A DNA stretch of 14,586 bases. Source: Bacteroidales bacterium (GTDB taxonomy: Bacteria; Bacteroidota; Bacteroidia; Bacteroidales; UBA932). Under the pieces are notes generated by a model. It did no database searches. It was not told the origin of the DNA and saw nothing but the letters and a program-made list of their open reading frames with translations. The DNA lies in the NCBI GenBank assembly GCA_020026355.1, contig JAHHQP010000041.1, positions 1 through 14,586 on the forward strand. The letters run 5' to 3'. The position numbers and the translations under genes are program-made. Within the stretch, counting starts at the first letter, position 1. Every line of letters starts with the position of its first letter. Shown piece after piece: positions 14,457 to 14,586 of the stretch.

Positions 14457-14586
14457 TAGCTGACCATCTTCAAGGATGCGAAATGAAGAAGTAACCTCAG
14501 AGTTCGGTCTGGTTGCCTTATCTCATAAGTTTAGAAAACATATCGCATCCTCACGCATTTAAAGTAAAAAGATAGCTGTTCTTCTG
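14457..14586. other. Region after the GH20 gene, no gene seen
   Basis: No open frame of note and no terminator with a T-run follow the GH20 stop within the window. GGATGCG (14474-14480) and CGCATCC (14544-14550) are inverted repeats 63 bases apart, but the interior lacks a T-arm and D-arm pattern, so it is not a tRNA. It could be a leader or chance, and the downstream gene is outside the window. Confidence 0.3.

Noticed and set aside
14474..14550. A tRNA gene suggested by a 7-bp stem with about 63 bases between the arms
   Set aside because: There is no T-arm GTTC-type loop next to the 3' arm, no D-arm and no anticodon arm in the expected places.

Overview
The window looks like a chromosomal segment from the Bacteroidota, most likely order Bacteroidales. 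Promoter-like boxes match the Bacteroidetes form (TTTG or TTG, 19-20 bases, TAnnTTTG). Two periplasmic glycan hydrolases, an OprO/OprP-type porin and a Bacteroidetes-type lysophospholipid acyltransferase are present. G+C is moderate and fairly even, and I see no integrase, transposase, CRISPR array, tRNA or rRNA. Genus cannot be fixed from the sequence alone.

Layout. 1-361: tail of an upstream plus-strand gene, a strong intrinsic terminator, then a minus-strand small RNA candidate (copy A) in front of a helicase. 362-3284: recD2-like helicase and an arginase-superfamily protein, overlapping or nearly abutting on the plus strand. 3268-4694 (minus): an enoyl-ACP reductase II (fabK) coupled by an ATGA overlap to a stand-alone FabZ-type dehydratase. 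The dehydratase meets the arginase-like gene tail to tail with a 17-base overlap. 4858-7640 (plus): EamA transporter, porin and HAD phosphatase with short gaps, closed by a 14-bp terminator hairpin. 7839-11877 (minus): a secreted GH2 beta-galactosidase followed by an acyltransferase. 12249-14456 (plus): a secreted GH20 beta-hexosaminidase, divergent from the GH2 gene. The space between the two hydrolases holds the second small RNA candidate (copy B), palindromes and promoter-like boxes.

The most unusual content is the pair of non-coding elements at about 142-296 and 11980-12134, both on the minus strand. Each has a Bacteroidetes promoter, a 5' stem-loop, a 37-base linker identical between copies and a 35-base hairpin ending in a U-run, giving a predicted transcript of about 120 nt. 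Differences between copies preserve the folds: one A-U to G-C change, one A-U to G.U change, and a U.U mismatch replaced by G.G. Copy A has no minus-strand gene downstream in the window, so it is probably a free-standing sRNA. Copy B lies upstream of the beta-galactosidase.

The hydrolase pair suggests removal of terminal galactose and N-acetylhexosamine from host or dietary glycans in the periplasm. fabK/fabZ and the acyltransferase point to lipid synthesis. The other genes are housekeeping or of unclear role.
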